From Brevundimonas sp. Root608 (lineage in GTDB: Bacteria; Pseudomonadota; Alphaproteobacteria; Caulobacterales; Caulobacteraceae), in NCBI RefSeq assembly GCF_001427825.1, contig NZ_LMGT01000001.1:674063-738062 (forward strand): a stretch of 64,000 nt of DNA, written 5' to 3'. The notes beneath the pieces are model-generated. The model worked only from the letters and a program-made list of their open reading frames with translations, had not been told where the DNA came from and did not search any database. Position numbers and translations under genes: made by a program. Each line of letters begins with the position of its first letter. Within the stretch, counting starts at the first letter, position 1. Below, in pieces: positions 16,043-25,591 of the stretch.

Positions 16043-17043
16043 GCGAACAGGGCTCCGGCGCGTTCGATGCGGGTGCGGCCGGCGGCGTCGGTGACGGCGA
16101 AGGTGAAGCCGGGCTGCAGGGCGAAGGCGCCGGCGCGGCCCGCCTTGTCCAGCGCCAGCAGGGCGACCTGGGAGGCGGCGACCTTCGTTCCCCGCAGGCG
16201 GGCCAGTCGTTCGATCACCGAGCGGCAGGCGGCGGTCGGGTCGAGGCCGTGGCGCATGGCCTCGACCACGGAATGCGAACCGGCCACGCGAACCACGTCC
16301 TCGCCGACCCCGGTGGCCGTCGCGCCGCCGACCTCGTCGTCGACGTAGAGGCCGGCGCCGATGATCGGGCTGTCGCCGACGCGGCCGCGCATCTTGAAGG
16401 CCATGCCGGAGGTGGTGCAGGCGCCGGCCATGCGCTGGTCCGCGCCGATGGCCAGCAGGCCGATGGTGTCGTGATCGCCCGGCCCGCCCGGCATTCCAGT
16501 ACCCCGGCCGCGCCAGTCGGCGTTCTCGCTGTTAGCGCGGGGGGCGTAGTTCGCCGTCTTCAACCACTCGCGCCAGGCCGCCTCGGCGCGGGGGGTCAAC
16601 AGGTTCTGCGTCTCGAAGCCCTGGTCGACCGCGAACGAGCGCGCGCCGGGGCCGACCAGCATGGTGTGGGGGGTGCGCTCCATGACCCGGCGCGCCACCG
16701 AGACGGCGTGGACGACGTCCTCGAGGGCGCAGACCGCGCCGATGTCGCCGGCCCAGGTCATGACGCAGGCGTCCAGCGTCACCCGGCCGTCGCGGTCGGG
16801 CAGTCCGCCCAGGCCGACGGAGGAGTTGCTTTCGTCGGCCTCGGCCACGCGGCCGCCGGCCTCGACCATGTCCAGGGCCGAGCCGCCGCCCAGCCGCGCC
16901 GCCCAGCCTGCCGCATTGGCCGCCGCGCCGAAATTCCAGGTGGAGACCATGATGTCGGGCGTCCGATCCTGCGCGACCGCCGACCCAGCCATGGCCACGA
17001 GGGGCGCGGCGCCCAACAGCGCCCGGCGCGACGGCCCGCTCAC
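16039..17043 (-). CDS. N4-glycosylasparaginase / isoaspartyl peptidase family (Ntn hydrolase), exported
   Basis: 334 residues from a GTG at 17043. A twin-arginine-like signal (SRRALLGAAPLVAMAGSAVAQ) suggests periplasmic location. The central GDHDTIGLLAIGAD contains the Thr that becomes the N-terminal nucleophile after autocleavage; downstream RVGDSPIIGAGLYVDDEVGGATATGVGED is the family's substrate-binding GDSPI and ATG(V)GED motifs, closest to glycosylasparaginases. It overlaps radC (GTGA) and the GNAT gene (ATGA). Confidence 0.88.
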   Translation of the reverse strand: MSGPSRRALLGAAPLVAMAGSAVAQDRTPDIMVSTWNFGAAANAAGWAARLGGGSALDMVEAGGRVAEADESNSSVGLGGLPDRDGRVTLDACVMTWAGDIGAVCALEDVVHAVSVARRVMERTPHTMLVGPGARSFAVDQGFETQNLLTPRAEAAWREWLKTANYAPRANSENADWRGRGTGMPGGPGDHDTIGLLAIGADQRMAGACTTSGMAFKMRGRVGDSPIIGAGLYVDDEVGGATATGVGEDVVRVAGSHSVVEAMRHGLDPTAACRSVIERLARLRGTKVAASQVALLALDKAGRAGAFALQPGFTFAVTDAAGRTRIERAGALFA

Positions 17044-17768
17044 ATCAGCCCCAGCTGCTTGAAGCTGGCCACGCCGTCGCGGCCGACGATCAGGTGGTCG
17101 TGGACGTCGATGCCGAGGGCGCGGGCCGCCTCGATGACCTGACGCGTCATCTCGATGTCGGGCCGCGAGGGCGTCGGGTCGCCCGAGGGGTGGTTGTGGA
17201 CGATGATCATGGACTTGGCCGACAGCTCCAGCGCCCGCCGCACGACCTCGCGCGGATAGACCGGGGCATGGTCGACGGTGCCGCGATTCTGGATCTCGTC
17301 GAGGATCAGCTGGTTGCGGTTGTCGAGGTAGAGGACCCGGAACTGCTCGCGCGGCTCATGCTGCAGGCTCATGCGGACATAGGCGATCAGGGCGGTCCAG
17401 GACGAGATGACGGCGCGGCCGGCGGCTTCCTCGCGGGTCACGCGGCGGGCGACTTCGTGCAGGGCGGCGAGGTCGAGGGCGGTTTCGGCGCCGACGCCGC
17501 GGGTCCGGCCCTTCGCATCCTCCGCGCGCACGGTCACCAGGTCCTCAATCGAGGCGGCCAGCACCGCCGCAAGCGAGCCGAACCGGGCCAGCAGGGCCTT
17601 GGCGACCGGCTTGACGTCGCCCTGCGGCTGGCTGCGGAACAGGAACAGCTCAAGCAGTTCGTAGTCGGGGAGGTGGTGGATCCCGGCGCCACGGGCGCGT
17701 TCACGCAGCCGTTCGCGATGCCCGGCGTGGTGGGGCGTCCTGCGCTTGTCGGGCGGTTGGTCGAGCAT
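17040..17768 (-). CDS. radC: RadC/JAB-domain protein
   Basis: 242 residues. The N-terminal helix-hairpin-helix-like part (YELLELFLFRSQPQGDVKP) is followed by the MPN/JAB metal site: EIQNRGTVDHAPVYPREV and the zinc motif IIVHNHPSGDPTPSRPDIEMT. Proteins of this family were once assigned to DNA repair but their biochemical role is unsettled. It follows map by 31 nt and overlaps the asparaginase gene. Confidence 0.92.
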   Translation of the reverse strand: MLDQPPDKRRTPHHAGHRERLRERARGAGIHHLPDYELLELFLFRSQPQGDVKPVAKALLARFGSLAAVLAASIEDLVTVRAEDAKGRTRGVGAETALDLAALHEVARRVTREEAAGRAVISSWTALIAYVRMSLQHEPREQFRVLYLDNRNQLILDEIQNRGTVDHAPVYPREVVRRALELSAKSMIIVHNHPSGDPTPSRPDIEMTRQVIEAARALGIDVHDHLIVGRDGVASFKQLGLM

Positions 17769-17799
17769 GCGCCTCCCCTGAAGCGGGAGGCAGGTTAGC

Positions 17800-18621
17800 C
17801 TAGAATTTCGGGCGGAACAGTCCCGCCGGGCTGGCGCTGAAGATCTCGAGCCCGTCCTCGGTCACGCCGATGGTGTGTTCGCACTGCGAGGACAGCGACT
17901 TGTCGCGGGTCACGGCGGTCCAGCCGTCGGACAGGACCTTCACGTGCGGCTTGCCGAGATTCACCATCGGCTCGACGGTGAAGAACATGCCGGTCTTGAG
18001 CGTCGCGCCCTCGCCGCGGCGGCCGTAGTGGAGGACGTTGGGGCTGTCGTGGAACAGCCGGCCGATGCCGTGGCCGCAGAAATCCCGCACCACCGACATG
18101 CGGTTGGCCTCGACCACCTGCTGGATGGCGTAGCCGATGTCGCCGAAGGTGTTTCCCGGCTTAACCTGGGCCAGACCGGCCTCGAGCGAGTCATAGGTGA
18201 CGTCGATCAGCTTGCGGGCGCGGGCGTTGATGTTTCCGACGGCGTACATGCGGCTGGAATCGCCGTGCCAGCCGTCGACGATGACGGTGTGGTCGATGTT
18301 GACGATGTCGCCGTCCTTCAGGACCTTGTCGCCCGGTATGCCGTGACAGACGACGTGGTTGATCGAGGTGCAGACGGTCTTCTCATAGCCCTTGTAGCCA
18401 AGGCAGGCGGGCAGGGCGCCGTGGTCGAGGGTGAATTCGCGGATGCGGTCGTCGATCTCGCCGGTGGTGACGCCGGGGACGACGAAGGGCGTGATCATGT
18501 CCAGCGCCTCGGCCACCAGGCGGCCGGCCTTGCGCATGCCCTCGAAAGCCTCCGCGTCGTGGACGCGGATTTCGTGGGTGCGGACGAAGGCGTCGTCGTC
18601 GAGTTCGGGGGTCTCGTACAT
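17800..18621 (-). CDS. map: methionine aminopeptidase, type I
   Basis: 273 residues from the ATG at 18621. The pita-bread fold metal ligands are visible: DIVNIDHTVIVDGWHGDSSR (two Asp), CGHGIGRLFHDSPN (His), FTVEPMVNLG (Glu) and SSQCEHTIGVTEDG (Glu). It removes the initiator methionine from new proteins. A longer start (18675) is possible but the extra 18 residues look unconserved. First gene of the map-radC-asparaginase-GNAT unit. Confidence 0.95.
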   Translation of the reverse strand: MYETPELDDDAFVRTHEIRVHDAEAFEGMRKAGRLVAEALDMITPFVVPGVTTGEIDDRIREFTLDHGALPACLGYKGYEKTVCTSINHVVCHGIPGDKVLKDGDIVNIDHTVIVDGWHGDSSRMYAVGNINARARKLIDVTYDSLEAGLAQVKPGNTFGDIGYAIQQVVEANRMSVVRDFCGHGIGRLFHDSPNVLHYGRRGEGATLKTGMFFTVEPMVNLGKPHVKVLSDGWTAVTRDKSLSSQCEHTIGVTEDGLEIFSASPAGLFRPKF

Positions 18622-18755
18622 CAGGCGGGGCTTTCGGGCGTCGGGTCGCGTCTCAGGTGGGAGACTATAGCACAAACCTCAAGGCCGGGTTGAGGCGCCG
18701 CCGCGCACGCGTGTTCCAACTTCGGGACGCCGGAAACATGGGCTAGACATCGGGC

Positions 18756-19508
18756 ATGACCCAAGCCCCGCCCACCGCCGCCGTCCTGATCATCGGCGAC
18801 GAGGTCCTTTCCGGCCGGACGCAGGACACCAATCTGAACGTCATCGCCCGGTTTCTGGCGGCGCTCGGGATCGACCTGCTGGAGTGCCGGACGGTCGGGG
18901 ACCGCAAGGCGCAGATCGTCGACGGTTTGAACACCCTGAGGGCCGCCCACGACTATGTCTTCACCACCGGCGGGATCGGACCGACGCACGACGACATCAC
19001 CGCCGACGCGGTCGCGTCGGCCTTTGGCGTGGCCCTGCCTGAGCATCCGGAGGCGATCGCCGTTCTGCAGCGGCGCTATGGCGACGACTTCAATGCGGCG
19101 CGGCGGCGGATGGCGCGGATTCCCGAAGGCGGGACGCTGATCGCCAATCCGGTGACGGACGCGCCGGGGTTCCAGATCGGCAATGTCTTCGTCATGGCCG
19201 GGGTGCCGAAGATCATGACCGCCATGCTGGAGGACGTGGCGCCCCGTCTGCGGACCGGGGCGGTCGTTCACGCCCGGACGTTGAAGGTCACGGGCGTGGG
19301 CGAGGGGGCGATCGCGGATATCCTGACGGCGGCGGCGCGGGCGGAGCGAGAGATCAGCTTCGGCAGCTATCCGTTCGGGCATGGCTCGACAGGCGAGACC
19401 GGGACCAATCTGGTCGTGCGGGGACGCGATGCGGCGAGGCTGGATGCGGCGGTCGAGGCGCTGGCGGCGGATCTGAAGGCGGCGGGCGTGGCGGTCGAAC
19501 CCGCCTAG
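18756..19508 (+). CDS. CinA N-terminal / molybdopterin-binding (MoCF) domain protein
   Basis: 250 residues. Starts with AAVLIIGDEVLSGRTQDTN and contains YVFTTGGIGPTHDDITADAV, the two diagnostic motifs of the MoaB/Mog-like domain at the N-terminus of CinA. The C-terminal nicotinamide-nucleotide amidase domain of full CinA is missing, as in the stand-alone competence/damage-inducible protein A family found in many alphaproteobacteria. The biochemical role of the short form is not established. Converges with the xylanase gene, overlapping 4 nt. Confidence 0.88.
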   Translation: MTQAPPTAAVLIIGDEVLSGRTQDTNLNVIARFLAALGIDLLECRTVGDRKAQIVDGLNTLRAAHDYVFTTGGIGPTHDDITADAVASAFGVALPEHPEAIAVLQRRYGDDFNAARRRMARIPEGGTLIANPVTDAPGFQIGNVFVMAGVPKIMTAMLEDVAPRLRTGAVVHARTLKVTGVGEGAIADILTAAARAEREISFGSYPFGHGSTGETGTNLVVRGRDAARLDAAVEALAADLKAAGVAVEPA

Positions 19509-20572
19509 AGTCGGCGGAACGCGCCGGCCACGGCCGCATAGGCCGGGTTGGCGCGACCCTTCGAATCCAGCAACAACGGGCTGTCGTCGGTCCAGCCCCT
19601 GCCGTCGGGGCGCAGCAACCAGCTGTCGGTGTCGCGCAGGCCCCAGGTGGTGAAGGCGTAACGCTGGCGGGCCGGCAGGGCCATGAAGGACTCGGCCAGC
19701 TCGCCGACGCGGGCGACCTGCTGGGCGCGTTTCGTCGCGAGGGAGCGGGTGTCGAGGCGGTTGTCGGAGCGCATCGAGAAGTCCAGCTCGGACACATGGA
19801 TCGGAAGGCCGAGGGATCCGGCGTCCTTGAAGAAGGTCGTGATCCGGCCGGCGGGGATTTCGATGTCGAGGTGGGACTGGGTCCCGATGCCGCCGATTGG
19901 CGCGCCGAGGGTCATCAGCCGCTCGACCAGCCGCAGGAAGGTCGCGCCCTTACGAGGGAGGTTCTCGAGATTGTATTCGTTGAGGAAGAGCACCGCCTCC
20001 GGGTCGGCCGCCCGGGCCTGTTCGAAGGCGCGGACGATATAGCCCTCCTGGCCCAGGGCCCGGCTGAAATGGCAGTCGCGCAGGCCGTCGCCGTCTTCGG
20101 CCACGGGCTCGTTGACCACGTCCCAGCCGGCCATCTTCCCACTATACCGTCCGGCCACGGTCGAGACGTAGCGGTCGTATTCGGCGGCGAAGCGGGCGCG
20201 GGGAAGGTCGTCGGTGAAGGTCTGCCCGCCCTGGGAATACCAGACGAGGGTGTGGCCGTGGACGCGCAGGCCCTGCTCGCGGCCCCAGTCCACGATCCGG
20301 TCGGAGGCGGAGAAGTCACAGGTGAAGTCCGGCTGCAGGATGCGTTCGGGCTTCAGCTCCCATTCGGGGGTCAGCTGGCTGACGTGCTTGCGCATCTGGG
20401 CGGCCCAGAGCGGGTCCGACAGCTGGCCGGTCATGCCGGTGGCGCCGACGGGGAAGGGGGCGAGGTCCTTCAGCGGCGCGGCCTCCCCACCGGGTGCGGG
20501 CTGGGCCGAGGCGAAGCGGTTGCAGGCCACGAGGGCGAGGGGCGTGGCGAGGAGGGAGCGGCGGTCGATCAT
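19505..20572 (-). CDS. endo-1,4-beta-xylanase, glycoside hydrolase family 10
   Basis: 355 residues from the ATG at 20572. A signal sequence with a possible lipobox (LALVAC) indicates export. The GH10 TIM barrel shows LTPEWELKPERI, VHGHTLVWYSQ, the acid/base Glu in GWDVVNEPV and the nucleophile Glu in IHVSELDFSM, and the C-terminal TTWGLRDTDSWL. It should cleave beta-1,4 linkages in xylan. Such enzymes are common in plant-polymer-degrading Caulobacterales. No other polysaccharide genes are adjacent. Confidence 0.93.
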   Translation of the reverse strand: MIDRRSLLATPLALVACNRFASAQPAPGGEAAPLKDLAPFPVGATGMTGQLSDPLWAAQMRKHVSQLTPEWELKPERILQPDFTCDFSASDRIVDWGREQGLRVHGHTLVWYSQGGQTFTDDLPRARFAAEYDRYVSTVAGRYSGKMAGWDVVNEPVAEDGDGLRDCHFSRALGQEGYIVRAFEQARAADPEAVLFLNEYNLENLPRKGATFLRLVERLMTLGAPIGGIGTQSHLDIEIPAGRITTFFKDAGSLGLPIHVSELDFSMRSDNRLDTRSLATKRAQQVARVGELAESFMALPARQRYAFTTWGLRDTDSWLLRPDGRGWTDDSPLLLDSKGRANPAYAAVAGAFRRL

Positions 20573-20574
20573 TC

Positions 20575-20598
20575 TCCCTCCCCCGAAGTGGGGAGGGA
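20575..20598. repeat. family C palindrome, copy 1 of a pair
   Basis: TCCCTCCCC and GGGGAGGGA form a 9-bp stem, immediately upstream of the xylanase start on the minus strand. A second copy lies 94 nt away at 20692-20712. Confidence 0.75.
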
Positions 20599-20691
20599 CG
20601 ATCGCGAAGCGACCCGGGTGGGGCTGTATGAAGCATTGCCCGTCGGCGCCGCACTGACGTTCCCGGCCCGGCCGTCGCTGCGCGACGGCCA

Positions 20692-20712
20692 CCCTCCCCA
20701 CGAAGGGGAGGG
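20692..20712. repeat. family C palindrome, copy 2 of a pair
   Basis: CCCTCCCC and GGGGAGGG form an 8-bp stem around ACGAA, between fliJ and the xylanase gene. Between the two copies lies a further hairpin (GGCCGTCGC with GCGACGGCC near 20670-20690). Confidence 0.75.
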
Positions 20713-20722
20713 AGAAGGCAAT

Positions 20723-21133
20723 CTAGCCCGCACGCCTTCTCAGGCCCAGTTCGTCGAAGGCCGCGGTTTCGCGCTTGCCGGCGGCGATGATGCTGTTCAG
20801 CCGGGTCGTTTCGGCGACGTGTTCGAACTTCTTCAGTTCCTCGAAGGCGCCGGTGAGTGCGTCGCGGGCCCCTTCTTCCTCGGCGTCGAGGACCACCACA
20901 TCGGCCTCGGCCGCGCCCTTGCGGAGCTTCCAGCCGCTCAGATAGGCCTGAAGCAACATGGCGGCGTCGGCGTCGGAGCGGGCGCGTTCCTGTTCGATCT
21001 CGGCCTCGGCCTGCAGTACGGCGATGCGCATCTCGGCGGAGGCGCGGCGGGCAGTGATCTCGGCGAGACGCTTCTGCAGCGTCTCGACCTCGTAGTTGGA
21101 AATACGGATCAGAGACTGGGCCCAGGCGGTCAT
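20723..21133 (-). CDS. fliJ: flagellar export chaperone FliJ
   Basis: 136 residues, almost entirely helical with heptad-like spacing (LIRISNYEVETLQKRLAEIT, then long Ala/Glu/Arg-rich helices), as expected for the coiled-coil FliJ stalk of the flagellar type III export ATPase. Identification rests on this composition, the size and its position 16 nt after fliI rather than on sharp motifs. Confidence 0.8.
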   Translation of the reverse strand: MTAWAQSLIRISNYEVETLQKRLAEITARRASAEMRIAVLQAEAEIEQERARSDADAAMLLQAYLSGWKLRKGAAEADVVVLDAEEEGARDALTGAFEELKKFEHVAETTRLNSIIAAGKRETAAFDELGLRRRAG

Positions 21134-21149
21134 GTGCGTGTACTCGTCC

Positions 21150-22490
21150 TCACTGGATCATTCCCTGGTTCAGGATTGCTTCCAGCTGGGTAAAGGAATC
21201 GGAAAGAGGCGTGTGATCGTCCTTGTCCTGGCCGAGGAAAGCCTCGAGCGCGGGGTTCAGGGCGATGGCGCGGTCGACGATCGGGTCGGCCCCGGTGCGG
21301 TAGGCGCCGATGCGGATCAGCTCTTCCATGTTGGCGTAGGCGCTGAGACACTGGCGGGCGCGCTTGTTCAGCTCGCGCTCGGGGGGCGTCTGACAGGCGG
21401 GCAGGGTGCGGCTGACGGACTTCAGCACGTCGATGGCCGGGAAGCGGCCGCGTTCGGCGATCTTGCGGTCCATGACGATGTGGCCGTCGAGGATGCCTCG
21501 CACGGCGTCGGCGATGGGCTCGTCATGGTCGCCGCCGTCAACGAGCACCGTGAACAGGGCGGTGATCGGACCGGCGGTCGTGCCGTCGGGACGGACGGGG
21601 CCGGGGCCCGCCCGTTCCAGCAGCTTGGGCAGTTCGGTGAAGACGGTCGGGGTGTAGCCCTTGGTGGTCGGGGGCTCGCCGGCGGCGAGGCCGATCTCGC
21701 GCTGGGCCATGGCGAAGCGGGTGACCGAGTCCATCAGGCACAGGACCTCAAGGTCCTGGTCGCGCAGATATTCGCTGATCGCCATGGTCATATAGGCGGC
21801 CTGGCGGCGCTTCAGGGCCGGTTCGTCGGAGGTGGCGACGACGACGATGGCGCGGCGCAGGCCTTCCTCGCCCAGCGTCTCCTCGATGAATTCGCGGACC
21901 TCCCGGCCCCGTTCGCCGATCAGGCCGACCACGACGACGTCGCACGTCGCCTGACGGGCCAGCATGGACAGCAGCACCGACTTGCCGACGCCGGAACCGG
22001 CGAAGATGCCGAGGCGCTGGCCCCGACAGGTGGTGGTGAAGACGTCCATCGAGCGGACCCCGAGGTCCAGCCGCTCGCCGACCCGGCCGCGCGAATGCGC
22101 CGGGGGCGGAGGCGCGCGCAGGGGATAGGCGGCGGGCCCGACCGGCAAGGGGCCCTTGCCGTCGATGGGCTGGCCGAAGGCGTCGATGATGCGGCCCAGC
22201 CACGCGATGGTCGGGCGCACACTGGCGGCGGAGGAGACGATGCGGATGTCGGCGCCCGGGGCCACGCCCTCGACCGGCCCGAACGGCATCAGCAAAGCCT
22301 TGGCGTCGCGGAAGCCGACGACCTCGGCGGGCAGGGGGCTCAGGTGGCGACGCTCGATCTCGGCCCGCGCGCCGACGGCGAGGCGCGACAGCCCGCCGCG
22401 TGATTCAATCAGCAGCCCGTTCACGCCCGCGACCTTGCCGGTCACGACCAGCGGGTCGATCGCTTCGACGGCGGCGGCGAGATTGCGCAA
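21150..22490 (-). CDS. fliI: flagellum-specific export ATPase FliI
   Basis: 446 residues from a TTG at 22490. The Walker A motif [37 protein letters not shown], the Walker B region [20 protein letters not shown] and the C-terminal [14 protein letters not shown] match the FliI/SctN family, related to the F1 beta subunit. It powers export of flagellar subunits through the basal body. The operon is fliI-fliJ; no other flagellar genes are in the window. A GTTAAC sequence lies about 40 nt upstream. Confidence 0.95.
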   Translation of the reverse strand: MRNLAAAVEAIDPLVVTGKVAGVNGLLIESRGGLSRLAVGARAEIERRHLSPLPAEVVGFRDAKALLMPFGPVEGVAPGADIRIVSSAASVRPTIAWLGRIIDAFGQPIDGKGPLPVGPAAYPLRAPPPPAHSRGRVGERLDLGVRSMDVFTTTCRGQRLGIFAGSGVGKSVLLSMLARQATCDVVVVGLIGERGREVREFIEETLGEEGLRRAIVVVATSDEPALKRRQAAYMTMAISEYLRDQDLEVLCLMDSVTRFAMAQREIGLAAGEPPTTKGYTPTVFTELPKLLERAGPGPVRPDGTTAGPITALFTVLVDGGDHDEPIADAVRGILDGHIVMDRKIAERGRFPAIDVLKSVSRTLPACQTPPERELNKRARQCLSAYANMEELIRIGAYRTGADPIVDRAIALNPALEAFLGQDKDDHTPLSDSFTQLEAILNQGMIQ

Positions 22491-22648
22491 TGGAAAGCCC
22501 CGGAACAGGCCTTCAGGGATGCGTCATCGTGGTTAACGGGGGGTGAAGGCGGCGGCGGCGGCCCTCGTCGGGGAACTTTCCCCGCTCTCCGCCCTTGCGG
22601 TTCCGTCTCAAGGCTTATCTCTTGGCGACCCTGTTCCGGAGACCGCCA

Positions 22649-23629
22649 ATGGCCGACACGCCCTATGACCCCTCCCGCCATCTGAAAGCCGGACGCGGCA
22701 AGGTCTTCGCCTCGATCCTCGACACCATAGGCGACACGCCGCTGGTCGGTCTGCCGCGACTGTCGGCCGAGTACCAGCCTAAGGCGACCGTGCTGGCCAA
22801 GCTGGAGTTCTTCAACCCGATGGCTTCGGTCAAGGACCGCATCGGCGTGGCCATGATCGAGGCGATGGAGCAGGCGGGGCAGATCGGTCCCGACACCGTG
22901 CTGATCGAGCCCACCAGCGGCAATACCGGCATCGCCCTTGCCTTCGTCGCGGCGGCCAAGGGCTATCGGCTGATCCTGGTGATGCCCGAGAGCATGTCGA
23001 TGGAGCGGCGCAAGATGCTGGCCCTGCTGGGAGCGGAACTGGTGCTGACCCCCGCCGAGAAGGGGATGAAGGGGGCCATCGCCATGGCCATGGAGCTGAA
23101 GGCGCGGACCCCCGACGCCGTCATCCCGGCCCAGTTCGATAACCCCGCCAACCCCGCCATCCACCGCGTCACCACGGCCGAGGAAATCTGGAACGACACG
23201 GCCGGTGCGGTCGACATCGTCGTCGCCGGAGTCGGCACCGGCGGGACCATCACCGGCGTCGGCCAGGTGCTCAAGGCCCGCAAGCCTTCGGTGCGGATGA
23301 TCGCCGTGGAGCCGACCGCCTCGCCGGTGCTGTCGGGCGGCGAGCCCGGACCGCACAAGATCCAGGGCATCGGGGCGGGCTTCATTCCGTCGATCGTCGA
23401 CCGCTCCGTGATCGACGGGGTCGAGCAGGTCTCCAACGAGGACAGTTTCGACATGGCCCGCAAGGCCGCGCGGCTGGAGGGGATTCCGGTTGGAATATCG
23501 TCGGGCGCGGCGCTGACGGCGGCCTTCCGACTGGCCTCGCAGGACGAAAACGCGGGCAGGACCATCGTCGCCATCATCCCCAGCTTCGCCGAGCGTTATC
23601 TGTCGACGGCGCTGTTCGAGGGTCTTTGA
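22649..23629 (+). CDS. cysK: cysteine synthase A
   Basis: 326 residues from the ATG at 22649 (CCGGAG 6 nt upstream). PLP-dependent fold type II: the lysine in [16 protein letters not shown] (Lys62), [20 protein letters not shown], the phosphate loop [15 protein letters not shown] and [12 protein letters not shown]. It makes cysteine from O-acetylserine and sulfide. A longer reading frame (from 22595) is less likely because the extra residues are not typical of the family. Confidence 0.93.
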   Translation: MADTPYDPSRHLKAGRGKVFASILDTIGDTPLVGLPRLSAEYQPKATVLAKLEFFNPMASVKDRIGVAMIEAMEQAGQIGPDTVLIEPTSGNTGIALAFVAAAKGYRLILVMPESMSMERRKMLALLGAELVLTPAEKGMKGAIAMAMELKARTPDAVIPAQFDNPANPAIHRVTTAEEIWNDTAGAVDIVVAGVGTGGTITGVGQVLKARKPSVRMIAVEPTASPVLSGGEPGPHKIQGIGAGFIPSIVDRSVIDGVEQVSNEDSFDMARKAARLEGIPVGISSGAALTAAFRLASQDENAGRTIVAIIPSFAERYLSTALFEGL

Positions 23630-23673
23630 CCGTCACAGCCGGTTAACCGGCGCGGCCTTACCGTCGGCCCGAC

Positions 23674-24891
23674 ATGTCCGAGCTCGCGCCCATTCACGAG
23701 GATGCCGCCCCGGAAGGCGGCTTCCGCGCGCGTCATGCGCTGCTGAAGCGCCTGGCCGACGTGGTGTCCTTGCCGGCCAGCCGGATCAACGCCTTCGAGC
23801 GCGCCGTGACCGGCGACCTGCTGGTGGAGATGCTGCGCCTGGCCAGCGCGGAGGACCGCCGCCGGGTGGCCCAGCGGCTGGCGCCCCTCGCCGAACTGCC
23901 CAATGCCCTGGCGCGTATGCTGCTGCGCGACGATCCGGCGATCGCGGGCCTGCTGATCGAACAGTGCGCCTCGCTGTCCGACGCCGATCTGGTCGCCTGC
24001 GCCCGCGACACCGGCCCGGACCACCGCTTCCTGATGGCCAGTCGCAGGTCCCTGTCCGAGGTGGTGACGGAGACGCTGCTGAGCTTCGGCGAAAGCCACG
24101 TCATCGAGGCCGTGCTGCGCAACAACACCGCCCGCCTGTGCCAGACCGCGATCGAGGGCGTGGTCAGTCTGAGCCGGCAGGAGCCGCAGCTGTGCGGCCC
24201 GGTGCTGAAGCGGCCCGAGCTTCGCCCCTCCGGGGCCTATGTCATGTTCTGGTGGTGCGGGCCCGACGACCGCCGGACCATCCTGCAGCGTTTCGCCGTG
24301 TCCCGGGAAGTCATGCAGGAGGTCGCCGAGGACGTCTTCGCCATGGCCGCAGAAGAGAACTGGCAGGACCCGGTGTCGCGCAAGGCGCTGCAGTTCATCG
24401 AGCGCCGCCAGCGCAACCGTGCGGCCATCGCCAAGAGTCCCTATGGCGGCCTGGAACAGGCCGTCGCGGCGGCGGCCGTGGGCGGGCTGAACCGGGAGGT
24501 GGCGACCGAGATCGCCTATCTGTCGGGGGTCAAGCCGATCACGGGAGCCAAGATCCTGGGCGACCCGGGGGGCGAGCCGCTGGCGATCCTGTGCAAGGCC
24601 ACGGGTCTGGGCAAGAACGACCTGCGGAACCTCTGGCGGTCGATGCGCCGGCCCGAGACGGCCGCGGACGGCTCGGTCGATCCGACGTGGGAGCGGGTCC
24701 AGATCACCTATGACATGCTGGCCGTCGATCGGGCCCAGACCGTGCTGCGATACTGGAACTGGTCGCTGTCCTCGGCTTTGACGCCGGCCTTGCTCAGGGC
24801 CATTCGCGACGGGGAGGAAGAGGGGCTGGACGACTACTCCGCCCCCGAACGCGCGGCCATGCTGGCCCTGGCGGAAAATTTCGGACGCTGA
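23674..24891 (+). CDS. DUF2336 domain-containing protein
   Basis: 405 residues, mostly alpha-helical with HEAT-like repeats in the middle (LRLASAEDRRRVAQRLAPLA, ISDADLVACARDTGPDHRFL-like units). Matches the DUF2336 family, common in Caulobacterales and Rhizobiales, with no known function. A palindrome GCCGGTTAACCGGC lies 24 nt upstream. Together with a second DUF2336 gene at 25592-26698 it flanks the MucR regulator. Confidence 0.75.
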   Translation: MSELAPIHEDAAPEGGFRARHALLKRLADVVSLPASRINAFERAVTGDLLVEMLRLASAEDRRRVAQRLAPLAELPNALARMLLRDDPAIAGLLIEQCASLSDADLVACARDTGPDHRFLMASRRSLSEVVTETLLSFGESHVIEAVLRNNTARLCQTAIEGVVSLSRQEPQLCGPVLKRPELRPSGAYVMFWWCGPDDRRTILQRFAVSREVMQEVAEDVFAMAAEENWQDPVSRKALQFIERRQRNRAAIAKSPYGGLEQAVAAAAVGGLNREVATEIAYLSGVKPITGAKILGDPGGEPLAILCKATGLGKNDLRNLWRSMRRPETAADGSVDPTWERVQITYDMLAVDRAQTVLRYWNWSLSSALTPALLRAIRDGEEEGLDDYSAPERAAMLALAENFGR

Positions 24892-25036
24892 ATACCAAAG
24901 AGCAGCCGGGCCGGCGCCCGGTTTTACGCGGGTCGGTGGCGGCTATAGTAAACTTCCCGTATCCATTGAGAGGTCGTTGCGGTGATCCGGCGTCCGGTTG
25001 CTTTCCGCACGGAACAAATCTATTCACCGCATCACC

Positions 25037-25049
25037 GACTGATTCAGTC
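25037..25049. promoter_or_regulatory. palindrome with GANTC site upstream of mucR
   Basis: GACTGATTCAGTC is a 6+6 inverted repeat with a single central base, 33 nt before the mucR start. It contains GATTC, a target of the CcrM methyltransferase in Caulobacterales. It may be an operator; no experimental basis. Confidence 0.4.
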
Positions 25050-25081
25050 CAGAACCGATTTCAACAAGACGGGGCCTGCAC

Positions 25082-25519
25082 GTGGAAGACAACGCTCAAC
25101 TGCTCGAAATGACGGCGGACATCGTGTCGGCCTATGTCGGCAACAACAACGTTCAGGCGATTGAAGTGCCGGGTCTGATTTCCAGCATTCACGCGGCCCT
25201 GACCCAGGTTTCCAGCGGCGCCGTCGAACCCGAGCCCGAGGTCAAGGACCCGGCGGTTCCGGTGCGCAAGTCGATCACGCCCGACTTCCTGATCTGCCTC
25301 GAGGACGGCCGCAAGTTCAAGTCGCTGAAGCGCCACCTGCGCACCAAATACAATATGAGCCCCGAGGAATACCGGGCCAAATGGGGTCTGGCGAAAGACT
25401 ATCCGATGGTCGCCCCGAACTACGCCAAGGCCCGTTCGGATCTGGCCAAGTCGATGGGCCTGGGCCAGGGCGGCCGCAAGCCGGCCCGCGCCGCCGCCCC
25501 CGGCCGCGCCAAGAAGTAA
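25082..25519 (+). CDS. mucR: MucR/Ros family transcriptional regulator
   Basis: 145 residues from a GTG at 25082. N-terminal oligomerisation region ([18 protein letters not shown]) followed by the MucR DNA-binding domain (residues about 65-125: [20 protein letters not shown], then [34 protein letters not shown]) and a basic tail ending PGRAKK. Family members are nucleoid-associated repressors that in Caulobacter act in the cell-cycle network with SciP. Unusually, the zinc ligands deviate: Cys72, Asp75 and His85 are present, but the second His is Lys89. Preceded by a palindrome (25037-25049). Confidence 0.92.
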   Translation: MEDNAQLLEMTADIVSAYVGNNNVQAIEVPGLISSIHAALTQVSSGAVEPEPEVKDPAVPVRKSITPDFLICLEDGRKFKSLKRHLRTKYNMSPEEYRAKWGLAKDYPMVAPNYAKARSDLAKSMGLGQGGRKPARAAAPGRAKK

Positions 25520-25591
25520 CGCCGCCTTACCGGTGATCCGAGACGCCCGCTTCCGGCGACGGAGGCGGGCGTTTCCGCGTCCGGTCGTGGT

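Noticed and set aside
22491-22648. CtrA-binding site between fliI and cysK
   Set aside because: A single GTTAAC half-site is present but not the paired TTAA-N7-TTAA arrangement, so a CtrA site is not supported.
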